From: Oasisia sp. SBJ-2009
Lineage: Eukaryota > Annelida > Polychaeta > Sabellida > Siboglinidae
DNA length: 64,000 bases
Reading direction: 5' to 3'
Assembly: GCA_964017155.1 (NCBI GenBank)
Contig: OZ024862.1
Coordinates: 37,852,175 to 37,916,174 of the forward strand
Notes under the pieces: model-generated
The model's database searches: none
Seen by the model: the letters and a program-made list of their open reading frames with translations, nothing else
Told to the model about the DNA's origin: nothing
Shown here: positions 13,401-55,600 of the stretch, piece by piece
Position numbering within the stretch: the stretch's first letter is position 1
Layout: the number at the start of each line of letters is the position of its first letter
Made by a program: the position numbers and the translations under genes

Positions 13401-14918
13401 CCGCCGTCGCAACCGGGTGTCCGTCGCCGGCTCTTTCTGCGAGCCGTTTGCGCATGACCGGATGTCGTTTAGCGATCGCCGGAGGTGGCTCGTCTTTGAC
13501 GCTGTCCGCGAATTGTCGCGCCGCACCGCTGATACGCGGCGAGCGACGTACGACGATAAAACGGCAATCACCACCGGATATGACGTCAAACTGGGGTTTG
13601 CAGTCTGGCATATGGCAATCGGACGAGTCGGACCTTACCACCCGGAACATGCCTTGCCGCCCGAGCGGCTCGATCGCATCACCGTCGGCGCTTCTCACCA
13701 GTTCCCTCGGGTCTACGGGTTCGGTTCCGTTTGCGGTCACCAGAAACACATCGCCTCGGCCTGTTGCTCGGACCGCATAAGGACAGTCTGCGCTTCTCTT
13801 CGTGATGTCCGCCCTCCGCGACGTCCGGCCGCTGTCCACTCGCTCCCACGCAAACTCCCCACGTTTATCGAGCGTCACGAACCGGTACCGCTCGGTGTCC
13901 GAGTGCCCGCTCAGTTGCTGGTCAATGACCCCGACAAAGTCGGCGGAAATGTTTGCGACATACGGGGCTGGCTGCTGTCGCTTCGCGCGTGCGTATCTAC
14001 GTCCTGTGTTCTTCCTGTGCCACGCATCGCCGTCCGAATCGTGTGAATTTGCTAGGTTAGACCGGACTGAAACGAATGACACAAGGTAAAATATATGATC
14101 AATTACTTTATAATAATTATGATTCCCAGAGAAGTTGAGATGGCAACTCACTTTTATTCCACAACACAACATATACAAGAACAGAACTAAAGTATATATT
14201 AAATTGTCAGCGCGTTGCTTTGCTTGAATGGCTCGGCAGGATTAACCAGTATCCATGAGGTGGCAGCATTGTTTAGCCCCACATGGATAGCATACACATT
14301 AAATAAGGATACCTTTTTACCAAATAATGCTGTATTATAAAAAACTATTTAAAATTAAACTTCCATTAATACAACATAAATAGAAATACAAATTTGCAGT
14401 TGTTTATAAACTAGAAATTACGGCAAGATTAGCCAGTGTCCGTGAGGTGGCAGCATTGTTTAGATCTCGCCGATAATATTCAAAAGCCGCCAAAACACCT
14501 GAGTGTCTTCTCGGCGTAGTTACGCAGCCGATCGATAGTCGGTTAAGCGAGACTAGATTAACTTCGATTATCCAGGGTCCGTAACGTGGCAGCACTTTTT
14601 AGCCCCCTCAAGGCTCACCATGATAACACTCAAAAGCCGGCTAAGTCAACAGACTATCTTCTAGGCAGTCGAGCGAGAGTCTATTAAACGAGCCTATGCG
14701 TAGGCATGGCGTGGGCAGCCAATCTATTTAGTGGTCGCCTGCGTTAACCGCCAAACCGACTCACCTCCCCTGACGTGTACAAACCCCTCCGCATTGACTT
14801 TCCGCCGTTGCAAATCCTGCCGACGTTTCGCCGCCTCCGCGACGTCAGAATAACCACAGAGCGAGAGAGCGAGAACAGCAAAATACACGCACTGACCATT
14901 TGCTGTCAAAGGCAGCAT
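2204..14918 (-). CDS. TSP1-TSP1-TSP1-Ig-EGF single-pass membrane protein (11 exons)
   Basis: Coding exons on the minus strand: 14918-14765, 14066-13074, 11960-11706, 10785-10701, 8796-8672, 8235-8085, 7461-7343, 6393-6235, 5624-5528, 4715-4669 and 3840-2204. Every junction is GT-AG and phases agree throughout, giving 1273 codons plus stop. Order by residue: signal peptide 1 to about 30; unassigned basic region to 330; TSP1 332-382; TSP1 391-436; Pro/Gly/Thr linker; TSP1 489-536; Ig 538-627; EGF-like 632-672; membrane helix about 690-712; tail 713-1273. All three TSP1 repeats carry CSVTCG, the O-fucosylation pattern. Ig-EGF-TM-long tail resembles membrane neuregulins (family knowledge), but neuregulins lack TSP1, and the Arg before the last EGF Cys, which ErbB ligands keep, is Thr here. 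It acts at the cell surface. Partner and function are unknown. The exon 3 donor (GTCAGT) and exon 5 donor (GTACGG) are the least certain sites. Confidence 0.8.
2480..2835 (-). repeat. 27-base coding minisatellite (about 13 units)
   Basis: Units resemble GAGGGCTCGTCTTCCGGGGT plus seven bases on the plus strand. On the minus strand they code a 9-residue unit with consensus SPHSLPRKT, basic and rich in Ser/Pro/Thr. Units differ by substitutions but keep the frame. Confidence 0.9.
3895..4014. repeat. (CCCG)n tetranucleotide array
   Basis: Thirty uninterrupted units inside the last intron of the receptor-like gene, 55 bases upstream of the exon 11 acceptor. Confidence 0.95.
4110..4606. repeat. 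CCCTCT and CCCTCTGT polypyrimidine array
   Basis: Short CTCC and CCCTCT runs lead into about 50 copies of the octamer CCCTCTGT, ending in (CT)n. It is all pyrimidine on the plus strand except the G, so the minus-strand transcript carries a purine-rich tract. With the CCCG array it fills most of this 828-base intron. Confidence 0.95.
4669..4715 (-). CDS. Receptor-like gene exon 10: 47-base microexon of the tail
   Basis: TTTGTTTAAG acceptor and GTAAGC donor. It carries one base, 15 codons and one base, converting phase 2 (exon 9) to phase 1 (exon 11), which no direct splice achieves. It codes [14 protein letters not shown], containing YNSL, a possible tyrosine sorting motif. Confidence 0.7.
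4936..5050 (+). pseudogene. Possible LINE C-terminal remnant
   Basis: A short frame reads [20 protein letters not shown], which resembles the W-x-x-A-x-DR-x-x-WR ending of many non-LTR reverse transcriptases. A strong-looking GTAAGT follows near 5047. Nothing else of an element is visible, and it could be chance. Confidence 0.3.
5117..5496. repeat. Degenerate (GGTT)n/(GGTG)n array
   Basis: About 380 bases of GGTT units with GGTG, GGGT and TTTG variants in intron 9 of the receptor-like gene, ending about 30 bases past the exon 9 donor side. Confidence 0.9.
5528..5624 (-). CDS. Receptor-like gene exon 9: transmembrane helix
   Basis: Codes a 23-residue hydrophobic helix ([20 protein letters not shown]) after a TTTCAG acceptor. 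The donor is CACGTGAGT. If the intron is retained, the next codon is TGA, so unspliced mRNA would end the protein directly after the helix. Confidence 0.82.
5844..5915. repeat. (GTGC)n/(GT)n microsatellite
   Basis: A short compound GTGT and GTGC array in intron 8 of the receptor-like gene. The rest of 5625-6234 shows nothing else. Confidence 0.85.
6235..6393 (-). CDS. Receptor-like gene exon 8: EGF-like domain
   Basis: Six Cys with spacing C-x5-C-x5-C-x16-C-x1-C-x8-C. The last two spacings match EGF and ErbB-ligand modules. CQNGGTC is typical EGF. The residue before the sixth Cys is Thr (WEGATC), not the Arg conserved in ErbB ligands. Flanking phases are 1 and 1, as usual for EGF exons. The stalk to the membrane helix is about 17 residues. 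Confidence 0.85.
6394..7015. other. Intron 7 of the receptor-like gene, non-repeat part
   Basis: No coding, RNA or repeat feature recognised. The remainder of the intron is a microsatellite. Confidence 0.6.
7016..7280. repeat. Compound (CATG)n-(CA)n-(CG)n microsatellite
   Basis: Starts as ATGC tetramers and continues as CA with embedded GC alternation. All of it is alternating purine-pyrimidine. It ends about 60 bases from the exon 7 donor. Confidence 0.9.
7343..7461 (-). CDS. Receptor-like gene exon 7: second half of Ig domain
   Basis: Codes [13 protein letters not shown], the classic Ig D-x-G-x-Y-x-C motif with the second Cys. The domain is therefore split over two exons with an internal phase-2 intron. 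It ends phase 1 at GTAAGT. Confidence 0.85.
7493..7690. repeat. (GT)n microsatellite with GC interruptions
   Basis: About 200 bases of alternating GT and GC in intron 6, starting 30 bases upstream of the exon 7 acceptor. Confidence 0.93.
8085..8235 (-). CDS. Receptor-like gene exon 6: first half of Ig domain
   Basis: The acceptor is TTTTTGCAG. It codes the first Ig Cys (YTFLRC) and a core Trp (GLFWVLPDG), with an NVS glycosylation site. It ends phase 2. Confidence 0.82.
8672..8796 (-). CDS. Receptor-like gene exon 5: rest of TSP1-3
   Basis: Opens [15 protein letters not shown], completing CSVTCG across the junction, and supplies the remaining Cys to reach six. The donor GTACGG was chosen because it retains the last two Cys and gives the phase 1 that exon 6 needs. 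Other GT sites nearby give the wrong phase. Confidence 0.7.
8844..8955 (+). mobile_element. MITE copy 1 (TA-flanked family)
   Basis: Matches the family consensus: CTCGATTA near the 5' end, CCGTGAG-TGGCAGCACT, then CTGTCTTCTCGGCGAAGTTACG. It is preceded by TA. The 3' terminal inverted repeat is lost. It lies 48 bases upstream of the receptor exon 5 acceptor. Confidence 0.7.
9148..9225. repeat. (TA)n microsatellite
   Basis: Seventy-eight bases of TA, directly next to the target duplication of the LINE insertion at 9239-10274. Confidence 0.95.
9239..10274 (-). mobile_element. 5'-truncated non-LTR retrotransposon with target duplication
   Basis: The minus strand codes reverse transcriptase motifs in order: [34 protein letters not shown] and [17 protein letters not shown]. 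It then jumps after a deletion to [30 protein letters not shown] and [14 protein letters not shown], the C-terminal tail of one widespread invertebrate LINE group (possibly RTE-like). Frames shift near 9570 and 9500. The 13-base direct repeat AGTCTGTATATAT at 9226-9238 and 10275-10287 is the target-site duplication. It sits in intron 4 of the receptor-like gene in the same orientation. It is non-functional. Confidence 0.85.
10295..10460. repeat. (CA)n microsatellite
   Basis: About 165 bases of CA with AAAC and CACT variants, 240 bases downstream of receptor exon 4. Confidence 0.95.
10701..10785 (-). CDS. Receptor-like gene exon 4: poly-Thr linker and start of TSP1-3
   Basis: An 85-base exon coding a Thr-rich stretch (likely O-glycosylated) and then RRWSAWSTC, the Trp/Cys opening of a third TSP1 repeat that continues in exon 5. 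It starts in phase 1 and ends in phase 2. Confidence 0.75.
10786..11705. other. Intron 3 of the receptor-like gene
   Basis: AT-rich sequence with no coding, RNA or repeat feature recognised. Confidence 0.6.
11706..11960 (-). CDS. Receptor-like gene exon 3: TSP1-2 and Pro/Gly linker
   Basis: The acceptor is CTCCAG. The repeat starts [14 protein letters not shown] and has six Cys. A Pro/Gly/Ser-rich linker follows. The chosen donor is GTCAGT, weaker than the others, but it restores phase into exon 4. Confidence 0.78.
12119..12461. repeat. GACCGACG octamer array followed by (GACC)n
   Basis: About 18 copies of the octamer change abruptly near 12265 into some 49 copies of GACC. It lies in intron 2 of the receptor-like gene. 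The long Pro/Thr/Asp frames through it are artefacts. Confidence 0.95.
12462..13073. other. Intron 2 remainder, AT-rich
   Basis: Low-complexity A/T-rich sequence near 12640-12910. No gene or element recognised. Confidence 0.6.
13074..14066 (-). CDS. Receptor-like gene exon 2: N-terminal region and TSP1-1
   Basis: Open for 993 bases after a TTTCAG acceptor. Residues 52-330 are rich in Arg, Asp and Ser, have no domain I recognise, and carry dibasic and tetrabasic stretches (GRRYARAKR) like furin sites. The last 50 residues are a TSP1 repeat with [15 protein letters not shown] and six Cys. The exon ends phase 1 at GTGAGT. Confidence 0.85.
14231..14300 (+). mobile_element. MITE fragment (copy 2)
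   Basis: Contains GATTAACCAG followed by ATGAGGTGGCAGCAT, matching the first half of the family. The second half is missing. Confidence 0.55.
14421..14553 (+). mobile_element. MITE copy 3, near full length
   Basis: 133 bases with CCGTGAGGTGGCAGCAT, GTCTTCTCGGCGTAGTTACG and the 3' end AGTCGGTTAAGCGAGAC followed by TA. It sits in intron 1 of the receptor-like gene, in tandem with copy 4. Confidence 0.75.
14561..14694 (+). mobile_element. MITE copy 4, near full length
   Basis: 134 bases, diverged. It has TTCGATTATCCAGGGTCCGT and GTGGCAGCACTTTT, and ends TCTATTAAACGAGCC then TA. It lies 70 bases from the exon 1 donor of the receptor-like gene. Confidence 0.7.
14765..14918 (-). CDS. Receptor-like gene exon 1: start and signal peptide
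   Basis: The first in-frame ATG is at 14918. A hydrophobic stretch ([13 protein letters not shown]) ends near an Ala-rich cleavage region (DVAEAA), as in a signal peptide. The exon ends phase 1 at a GTGAGT donor. A GTG codon further upstream is in frame but is not a normal animal start. An overlapping upstream ATG is listed separately. Confidence 0.8.
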
Positions 14919-14926
14919 GTGTGCAT
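14906..14926 (-). promoter_or_regulatory. Upstream ORF overlapping the receptor-like start codon
   Basis: A 6-codon out-of-frame ORF (MHTCCL, then TGA) begins at 14926 and ends inside the main coding sequence. Its ATG has A at -3, a better context than the main ATG, which has C at -3. Such overlap usually lowers translation of the main frame. Whether the transcript includes it depends on the unmapped transcription start. Confidence 0.4.
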
Positions 14927-14933
14927 CCTCCAC

Positions 14934-16270
14934 CGGTCGAAAGAAAATACAATTATTTTGAAAACCTACTCTAGAACTTCGCTTAACACAATACGCTTCT
15001 TTACGTCATTGTTGAGTTTGTCCGCGTGCCAGTAGGACATGCTCCCGCGCTTTTAACGTTGTGTCTCGTAATAATCTACCTCAGCATAAGACCTAATTTT
15101 AATGTAAAATTCACGACCGCCAATTATCAGGTCTTACTTTCTCGAAGTTGTCAATAGGCTTACCTCGTTTTAAAGGTTTACTTGTTAGGGTAGACATAGT
15201 AGGCCTAGTAGTTGGTGCCTATGGCAATACATCGACATATAATGATAGTGTTGATACTCAATATCACGCAATTCGGTATGCAACTTACATAAATATCACT
15301 ATAATTTTGATTGCGATTCTACGAAAGTGATCACTATTTATACTGAACTTTCATATGTATTGCGATACTTCGATATGTTGCATTTAAATCTAGTTATATT
15401 TCTAAGTTGACTATATTAAGGTATGGGTATCAAAATGTCACGCTTACTCTCCAGAACATAATATGTGGACTAGGATATCACTAGCCTGGAATACATTCCA
15501 TTCAGCATTTTCATAAAAATGTAAACTGGAATCACCCATGTACCCATTGACAGAACGTAGACGACATAAACACGAAACAGGTTGTACCTATTTATCTTGT
15601 AAGTAACACACTAAGTTGAAAACTTCAAAAAGTCAAACATTCATGCATACAAACGCACATATGCACACGCGCGCGCACGCTTCCGTGCACATGCGCCTAC
15701 ACGCTATCTATAAGAAGTTATAATGCATAATTATGTATTAGTAAGGTAAACCTCTTTTCATATCTGTTTATTATCCATTTATTGGAGTTTAGCGGACGAC
15801 CTCTTCAAGTGGTCATACTATCGGCTATTTAAATAAACAACAACTTGACCAGCCGATTACCGCGGTCAGATTCTTCTACAGCATGACACAGCGCAGCGAT
15901 ATCGGCCTTATATCTCACAGTTAGTCATCAACGTGCCATGTTGAAGCAACGAACTGTAGACGGTATCCGAACAAACATCGTAGTTTCAACGTCGAGTAAC
16001 TTCAAATGAACGAACGACGCCATCAAAAACGTAAAATGAATTCGAAGATGTGGTAGGTAGAAACTTTCCTCAAGCTTTCCTGCACTTTCGGTTATGGTAA
16101 ATACGCAAGCATTTAACCGAGCGCACGCACTCACGCACGGACACACATACAGTGACATGGCGGATATATGCATGCATTTATGATAACATTATTTGTTATG
16201 AAATTTCAGATTCAACATGACCATTATGTGAACAAAAACGAGCCAGACAAACAGCAACGAAAGAAACAAG
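14934..16270. promoter_or_regulatory. Shared upstream region of two divergent genes
   Basis: About 1.35 kb separates the receptor-like start (minus) from the cyclase start (plus), so both promoters must lie here or use unseen 5' exons. An AT-rich TATTTAAATAAA near 15826 could be TATA-like, but no initiator is identifiable. No coding or repeat feature was recognised. Confidence 0.5.
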
Positions 16271-49585
<33,315 letters not shown>

Positions 49586-49845
49586 CGCGACTTATTATCT
49601 CGCGTCAAGTTTACTTATCATGTACTATTTATCACGTAGTATTTATTATGTACTATGTAGTATGTGTGGCTGGGGTTTCGACCACGATAACACGACTACT
49701 ACGATAACACAAACGGAGACTTAGTTTGACCACGATGGATATTAGCATTTATACTACGTTACTGTTACAGATCAATATCCATATAATGATTATAATGATT
49801 ATCCAAAAGTTGTAAAACAAAATGCATAAAGTCTATTGTGTGACA

Positions 49846-49851
49846 AATAAA
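49846..49851 (+). promoter_or_regulatory. ADCY2-like: Candidate polyadenylation signal of the cyclase gene
   Basis: AATAAA 260 bases past the stop codon, the only canonical hexamer close downstream. Confidence 0.5.
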
Positions 49852-50640
49852 TTATTACCGTAATTACATTACATTGTCTTAAATGTGTTATTTTCAGTTG
49901 TTAGGCAATACAGGAGTTCCAAATAGTACCAATACAGGAGTTATAAATGCAGAATTGGATATTTCTATTAACGCAGCAGGGCACTTCGACGATATATATG
50001 CACGACAGTTGATACAGCATTTAATATTTAGTGCTTTCTTACAGTGAAATAACGATACAATTTTGTAAAATATGCACTAGTCAGTTGACTCTTGCTTGTT
50101 AAGTTAGGTCCGAATTAATATTTAGGGCAATATTTTGGGTAATATTCGTGTAGATTATTTCGCCAAAAAGAGGAAGACGTTCCTTTAATTCAAACAAAGT
50201 TACTCTATTGGAATAAATAACTAACATTAATGAATGACGTAAAACCAATGGCCTTACCAAGCTACCCAATCGTGCGTATCATTTCCGTACCATCAATTAA
50301 AATTGGAACTTAATTGCATACGCGTGTGTTGAACATAAGACTATTTACGTCTACATAATTAAGACCAATCGAACACATTTGTTTGAAGTCGCATTCGCAC
50401 TCTAAACCTTCGACTCTCTTGTTCAAAAATTCACAAATAACAAAGCAGAAAAGAGAACCCATGTGTTATATTGATAAGAGAGGAAAAGGAGACAAACACG
50501 ATGTATTTGGAAGGGGAAATAAAAATAAAGCGCGGTGGTGGAGTGGTGAATCAGAGGAACCGAATACTGGCGCCGAACTGACCGATCGGTGGCTCGGTAT
50601 CAACCGCCGCGGAGACACTCCGACCATTTCGGAAGAGACA
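49852..50640. other. Intergenic, nothing recognised
   Basis: AT-rich sequence between the end of the cyclase gene and a long tetranucleotide array. Confidence 0.6.
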
Positions 50641-50647
50641 CTATTTG

Positions 50648-51268
50648 GACGGACGGGCGGGCGGGCGGGCGGGCGGGCGGGCGGGCGGGCGGGCGGACGG
50701 GCGGGCGGGCGGGCGGGCGGGCGGGCGGGCGGGCGGGCGGGCGGACGGACGGACGGACGGACGGACGGACGGACGGACGGACGGACGGACGGACGGACGG
50801 ACGGACGGACGGACGGACGGACGGACGGACGGACGGACGGACGGACGGACGGACGGACGGACGGACGGACGGACGGACGGACGGACGGACGGACGGACGG
50901 ACGGACGGACGGACGGACGGACGGACGGACGGACGGACGGACGGACGGACGGACGGACGGACGGACGGACGGACGGACGGACGGACGGACGGACGGACGG
51001 ACGGACGGACGGACGGACGGACGGACGGACGGACGGACGGACGGACGGACGGACGGACGGACGGACGGACGGACGGACGGACGGACGGACGGACGGACGG
51101 ACGGACGGACGGACGGACGGACGGACGGACGGACGGACGGACAAACAGAGAGAGTTCGGGACACAGACAGACAGAGGGAGAGACGGAGAGACGGAGAGAA
51201 GGAGAGAGAGAGGGAGCGAGAGAGAGAGAGAGAGGGGGGGGGAGTGAGAGGGAGAGAGAGAGAGACTG
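50648..51268. repeat. (CGGG)n to (CGGA)n array followed by GA-rich tract
   Basis: About 95 bases of CGGG (one CGGA early) change at 50741 to some 100 pure CGGA units to 51142. Then follow ACAGAC and GAGA purine runs. It is the longest microsatellite in the window. Confidence 0.95.
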
Positions 51269-52326
51269 TGTGATGGAGAGAGATAAGGAGCGATGAATAC
51301 ATGGAGGGAGAGTAGGAGAAAGGGACATAGTGGTGAAGAACTACGGGAGCTTGCAGTTAGATTGATAGACGGTGAGACATGGGGGAGACACGCAAGCAGT
51401 TGACGTCAAGTTGTGTGTATGTAAACTGTTCACGACAGACACACTAGAAGGGAATTGATAAGAATGTCTGCCAACAGTAATAAGATGTAGAACAACACAT
51501 TGACCTACTTGCTAAAAATGTTTATACATCATATGGAAATATTACATGTAAAATTGCCAAAATATATACTAGCATATAAAAATTATAACAAATTCGAGTA
51601 CTCATTATTCCATAAAAGCTGATCCTGCAAGACGAAATGTAAAACACAGCATTTCTCGCAAGTTCGCTATTAGGATCCAATCTAAAAAGCAACCTACTTA
51701 AAATATATACCAGTTATATTTACATAATAATATAAATCATCTTTGTTTATGATAATGTAATGTTTACGCTGGTTTCTATATTTAACTTCATTAACACTTG
51801 ACATGGCATACTCAAGTACTTACTAATAAACACTACACGATAGTAAACAAGATCTTATCACATTGCATAGTCGGCATATTAGAATCATGTGCTGAAGAAC
51901 TGACCTAGGTGAACGCATGTGCGATTAATTGAATATTGTTCTGCGCCATTAGCTATATGGCGACCACTTGTATATACATATATCACACAGTCGCTTTCGT
52001 TCATATTATTTCGACGTCGCCCCGGTTGCTATGTGGTGTGTCACTTGAGATAAATAGAGCGCCACCTAGCGAATACACTCTAGCACGATAAATAATAGTG
52101 CGCCACCTAGCACGGGTGCGTTACATTGTGCGATGTTTTAGGTTTGCCTCAATTTCACACTTACGCCACGTGAATTGCAACATAAACGTGAGAATTGTAC
52201 GACTTCCTGAGGTAATACAGTTTCGCTTCCCCAAAGGCAACAGTTTATGCAGACGAACGTACTAATTTGCGTCGAGCGTGCCAGCTCTGCCGCCGAGGGT
52301 GTAGCAGTTCTTTGCAATATTCAGCT
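51269..52326. other. Region downstream of PNP
   Basis: Would include the PNP 3' untranslated region (minus). GCGCCACCTAG occurs twice near 52060 and 52100. Otherwise nothing recognised. Confidence 0.5.
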
Positions 52327-52529
52327 TTAATCGACGATCTTGCCGACGAATTCTGAGATTAGCCGTTGCATGTCGGCACTTCGTTTCTCGCCCGTCATCA
52401 ATACCTCCTCGTGATTGGGCACCTCGTCACTGTCCAGTTCCATCACGCAGCGGTTCGTCACTAGCGACACACCGAATACGCGTATCCCACAATGCCTGGC
52501 GACAAGCACTTCCGGTACTGTACTCATAC
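52327..52529 (-). CDS. PNP: PNP exon 6 and stop
   Basis: [29 protein letters not shown] and [11 protein letters not shown]. Ends KIVD then TAA at 52327. Confidence 0.93.
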
Positions 52530-52579
52530 CTGCAACAACGGACGCGCAGCATAGGATCAACTTTCGAACACACATGCGC

Positions 52580-52615
<36 letters not shown>

Positions 52616-55600
52616 CGACCGACCGACCGACCGGCAGACTGACAGACTGACTGACAGACTGACAGACAGACAGACACAGAAACAGAATGCGCGCGCGAGA
52701 AAGAGATACATCATGTGTAATTACTGAATGTGACGTAAACAAATACCAACGGCTACTTCATTCAAACCTGGCACTAACCGTCGACGGCAGTATTATTATT
52801 ATTACTATTACTATTATTATTATTATTAATGCGCATGCCTTCATCAATACAATTAGGTCTTACCAGTAACGTCAGCGCCCAGTACGTTGAGCAGACGACA
52901 TTCCCCGACTGTCTCAAACATCGGGCCACTCTGGAAGGAGTAGACGCCTTCACGAACGAACTCCTTCATACCAAGTTCTGAGGCCAACTTCAGACCCAGG
53001 CTACGCAGCTCTTTGTCATAGGCCGTCGACATTGGCGGAAAGCGAGTACCGAACCTGCACGTGTAAGATCATTTTTGTAGTGTTGGTGAAATCACAATGT
53101 AATGTTCATGAAAAAATACCCCATACTTTTCCTAGTTATGTTTCGATCGGTTTTAGCGCTTTAGTGGTAGTTGCCAGAAAACGTTGTTTAAAGCAGTTGT
53201 TATAAAACTAAAAAAACAATCTTTTCGCACAATACACCATAAAGGATATACAGGTTTAGTTAATGTTTGACGAATCACTACTTCACGAGATGATTCTCAT
53301 AGGTTTGTAAGTGTTATGCAGTTTGCCACACATTTTGATACCAATGAACATGATTCGCGAAAGAATCAGCCAGTGGAGATGTAGTTTTGATTTAATGTCT
53401 TAGTGGCGGAGGTTTTACCTTGTACATTGGGGTTGCTTACCTCGTGTCGTTGACCCCGACTAACGGGTTTAGACCAGCGAGTCCGACGAGGTTAATATGG
53501 TCGCAAATAACCATCAGATCACCCACATTGTACGTCCTGTTGATGGCGCCAGCAGCATTCGTCACGATCAGGGTTTTTACCCCCAACAGCTTGAAGACAC
53601 GCACCGGGAAAGCGACCTGAAGGTTCCAGAAAGTGACGTCACAGTCAACAAGATACACGTGACTCCAGGCAAACTCTTCTACCAACGCAGGTTACACTGT
53701 ATTTTCGCTAAATTACTGCAATTTAACAAATCAAAAGGGGCCTACAGTTTTCGTTTCAACAACTTTGTCCAATGTTCTTTTCGTACAGGGAAGGTTTGGT
53801 AAAGAAATTTAAAAACTATGCGAAGAAATATTTCCCAAGTCCTCAAGTGCGTCAGCCATTTTATTAGGTTGGCAGACCGAGTTGCCGAGCAATGGGTATA
53901 CCTATGCTATCATGAAGGACTCGTTAATTGGTATGGACAATCAACTGAAGGTCCTCCAGCGGTGCCTTAATATAGTACTACCAGAAGGAAACTTAATTCT
54001 GGTTCTGGTTATTTACTGGTTGGTTTATGTCTGTTAGTATAATAATATTATGATAACAGTCATGAACCAAACAGTAAATAACCACACCAGAGCTAGGACG
54101 GCTGTTTTGGAACTTTGCCAGCATTCCTGACGTTTTTAAAGCGACGGTGTTAGTCACGTTAACTGGAATCAGCCACGCGTGACCATCAACAGAGGGATGT
54201 TAGCTGAGTCAGGCTCGTGTACTCACAGTAAATATCAACAGTGCTGGGTTACAATTTTATACTTTCGCTGGCGCAACGCTCATATTGGGAACACAGTTTG
54301 GGGTTTATTAAAATTACTGTGGCATGAATGTATCGCAAATCGATTTTTTCTTAGTTAGTCTAAAATACGGGACAAATGAAGGCGTGCAAAAACACCCCTT
54401 TGGTTCGGCAATGTATCTTTGACGTCATGGCAATTGTCTGGTTACCTTATGGTTAAGCTAATAACAACATTCATCAATAGTGCCATTCAAATTACGTAAA
54501 GTTAGAGAGCAAATATTAGACGTTTTCCTTACAGCCGAGCTTGTTGTCACACGGTATTAGACATGAACTAACTTTAACTATAACACATTCTTTCATAAAA
54601 GGTTAACCTGAAGTAATATATTAATAATAATTAGATAATTGCTATTACATCTTAATCCTTAGTAACCAATCTCAGATACTCATCAATACAAAATGTTAAT
54701 CGATCTCAGAGTCAATAAACAATTCCAATTGTCATCAAGACTTTCATGAAAGCTCTTCCGAAAACAAAGGTGACAAACGTTATCTATAATATACGCCTTA
54801 GAATAATATTATGTTTCTTTGTTCGGTCGCCCAAAGGTCGCTAAGGGATTATGCGACGACATCCAAACACCGTTGTGAATTTACCTTGACCCAATGTAAC
54901 TACAAAGTTGACCCACGGCTCAAAAGACGAGCATCCGGCACATAAAGAGATTGTTTACAAACCGCACACTCAAACTGGTTTTCGTTGGTCAGTTGCCCAA
55001 ATATTTGTAAAGGACCCGTCACAATATGACCACCCCCACACGCCCACTTAATCCTGTCGTGACCAGGAGTACATTTATGAAGATATTATGAAAGATATTT
55101 TTATCAATTTGTAAACGAACATACCCGTATTTTTGAATGAATCACATGTAGTGGCAAGATGAATAACTCCTTATTACATTAGTTAGAAATACCATAAGCA
55201 TATATAGCGTGTACTTCAGTGAGACATATACCACTAAACGCGATGCCACCCGACGGCAATTATTCAAACAAGTCGCCTGTTTTGCACAAACAAGACGCAC
55301 TGCAAACATGACCCTTATGTGACCCCAGACCATAAGCGTGTGTCAAGCGCGTTGTTTTTACTGCTGGTCTTGTGAGAGCGAGACAGAACGCGTAACGGAA
55401 ATGGTAAGTAGCTGATCGGTTCGAGTGTTGATATAAGACTTCCGCTGGTTAACGAGAATAATATACGTAATACGTTGCACAAACCACGCACCTTCCTTGC
55501 TGAGTGACCCTCGTACATGTGGACACGCCCCTGCATCAATACGACGCTCTTGTCTTGTAGAGATCCAAACACTAGTTTGCCCGCATGACCCGGCACTGTA

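Noticed and set aside
50383..51328. Gly-Arg-Thr-Asp and Arg-Pro-Ser-Val repeat proteins up to about 300 residues
   Set aside because: Translation of CGGA units. No start context, splice sites or composition change support coding.
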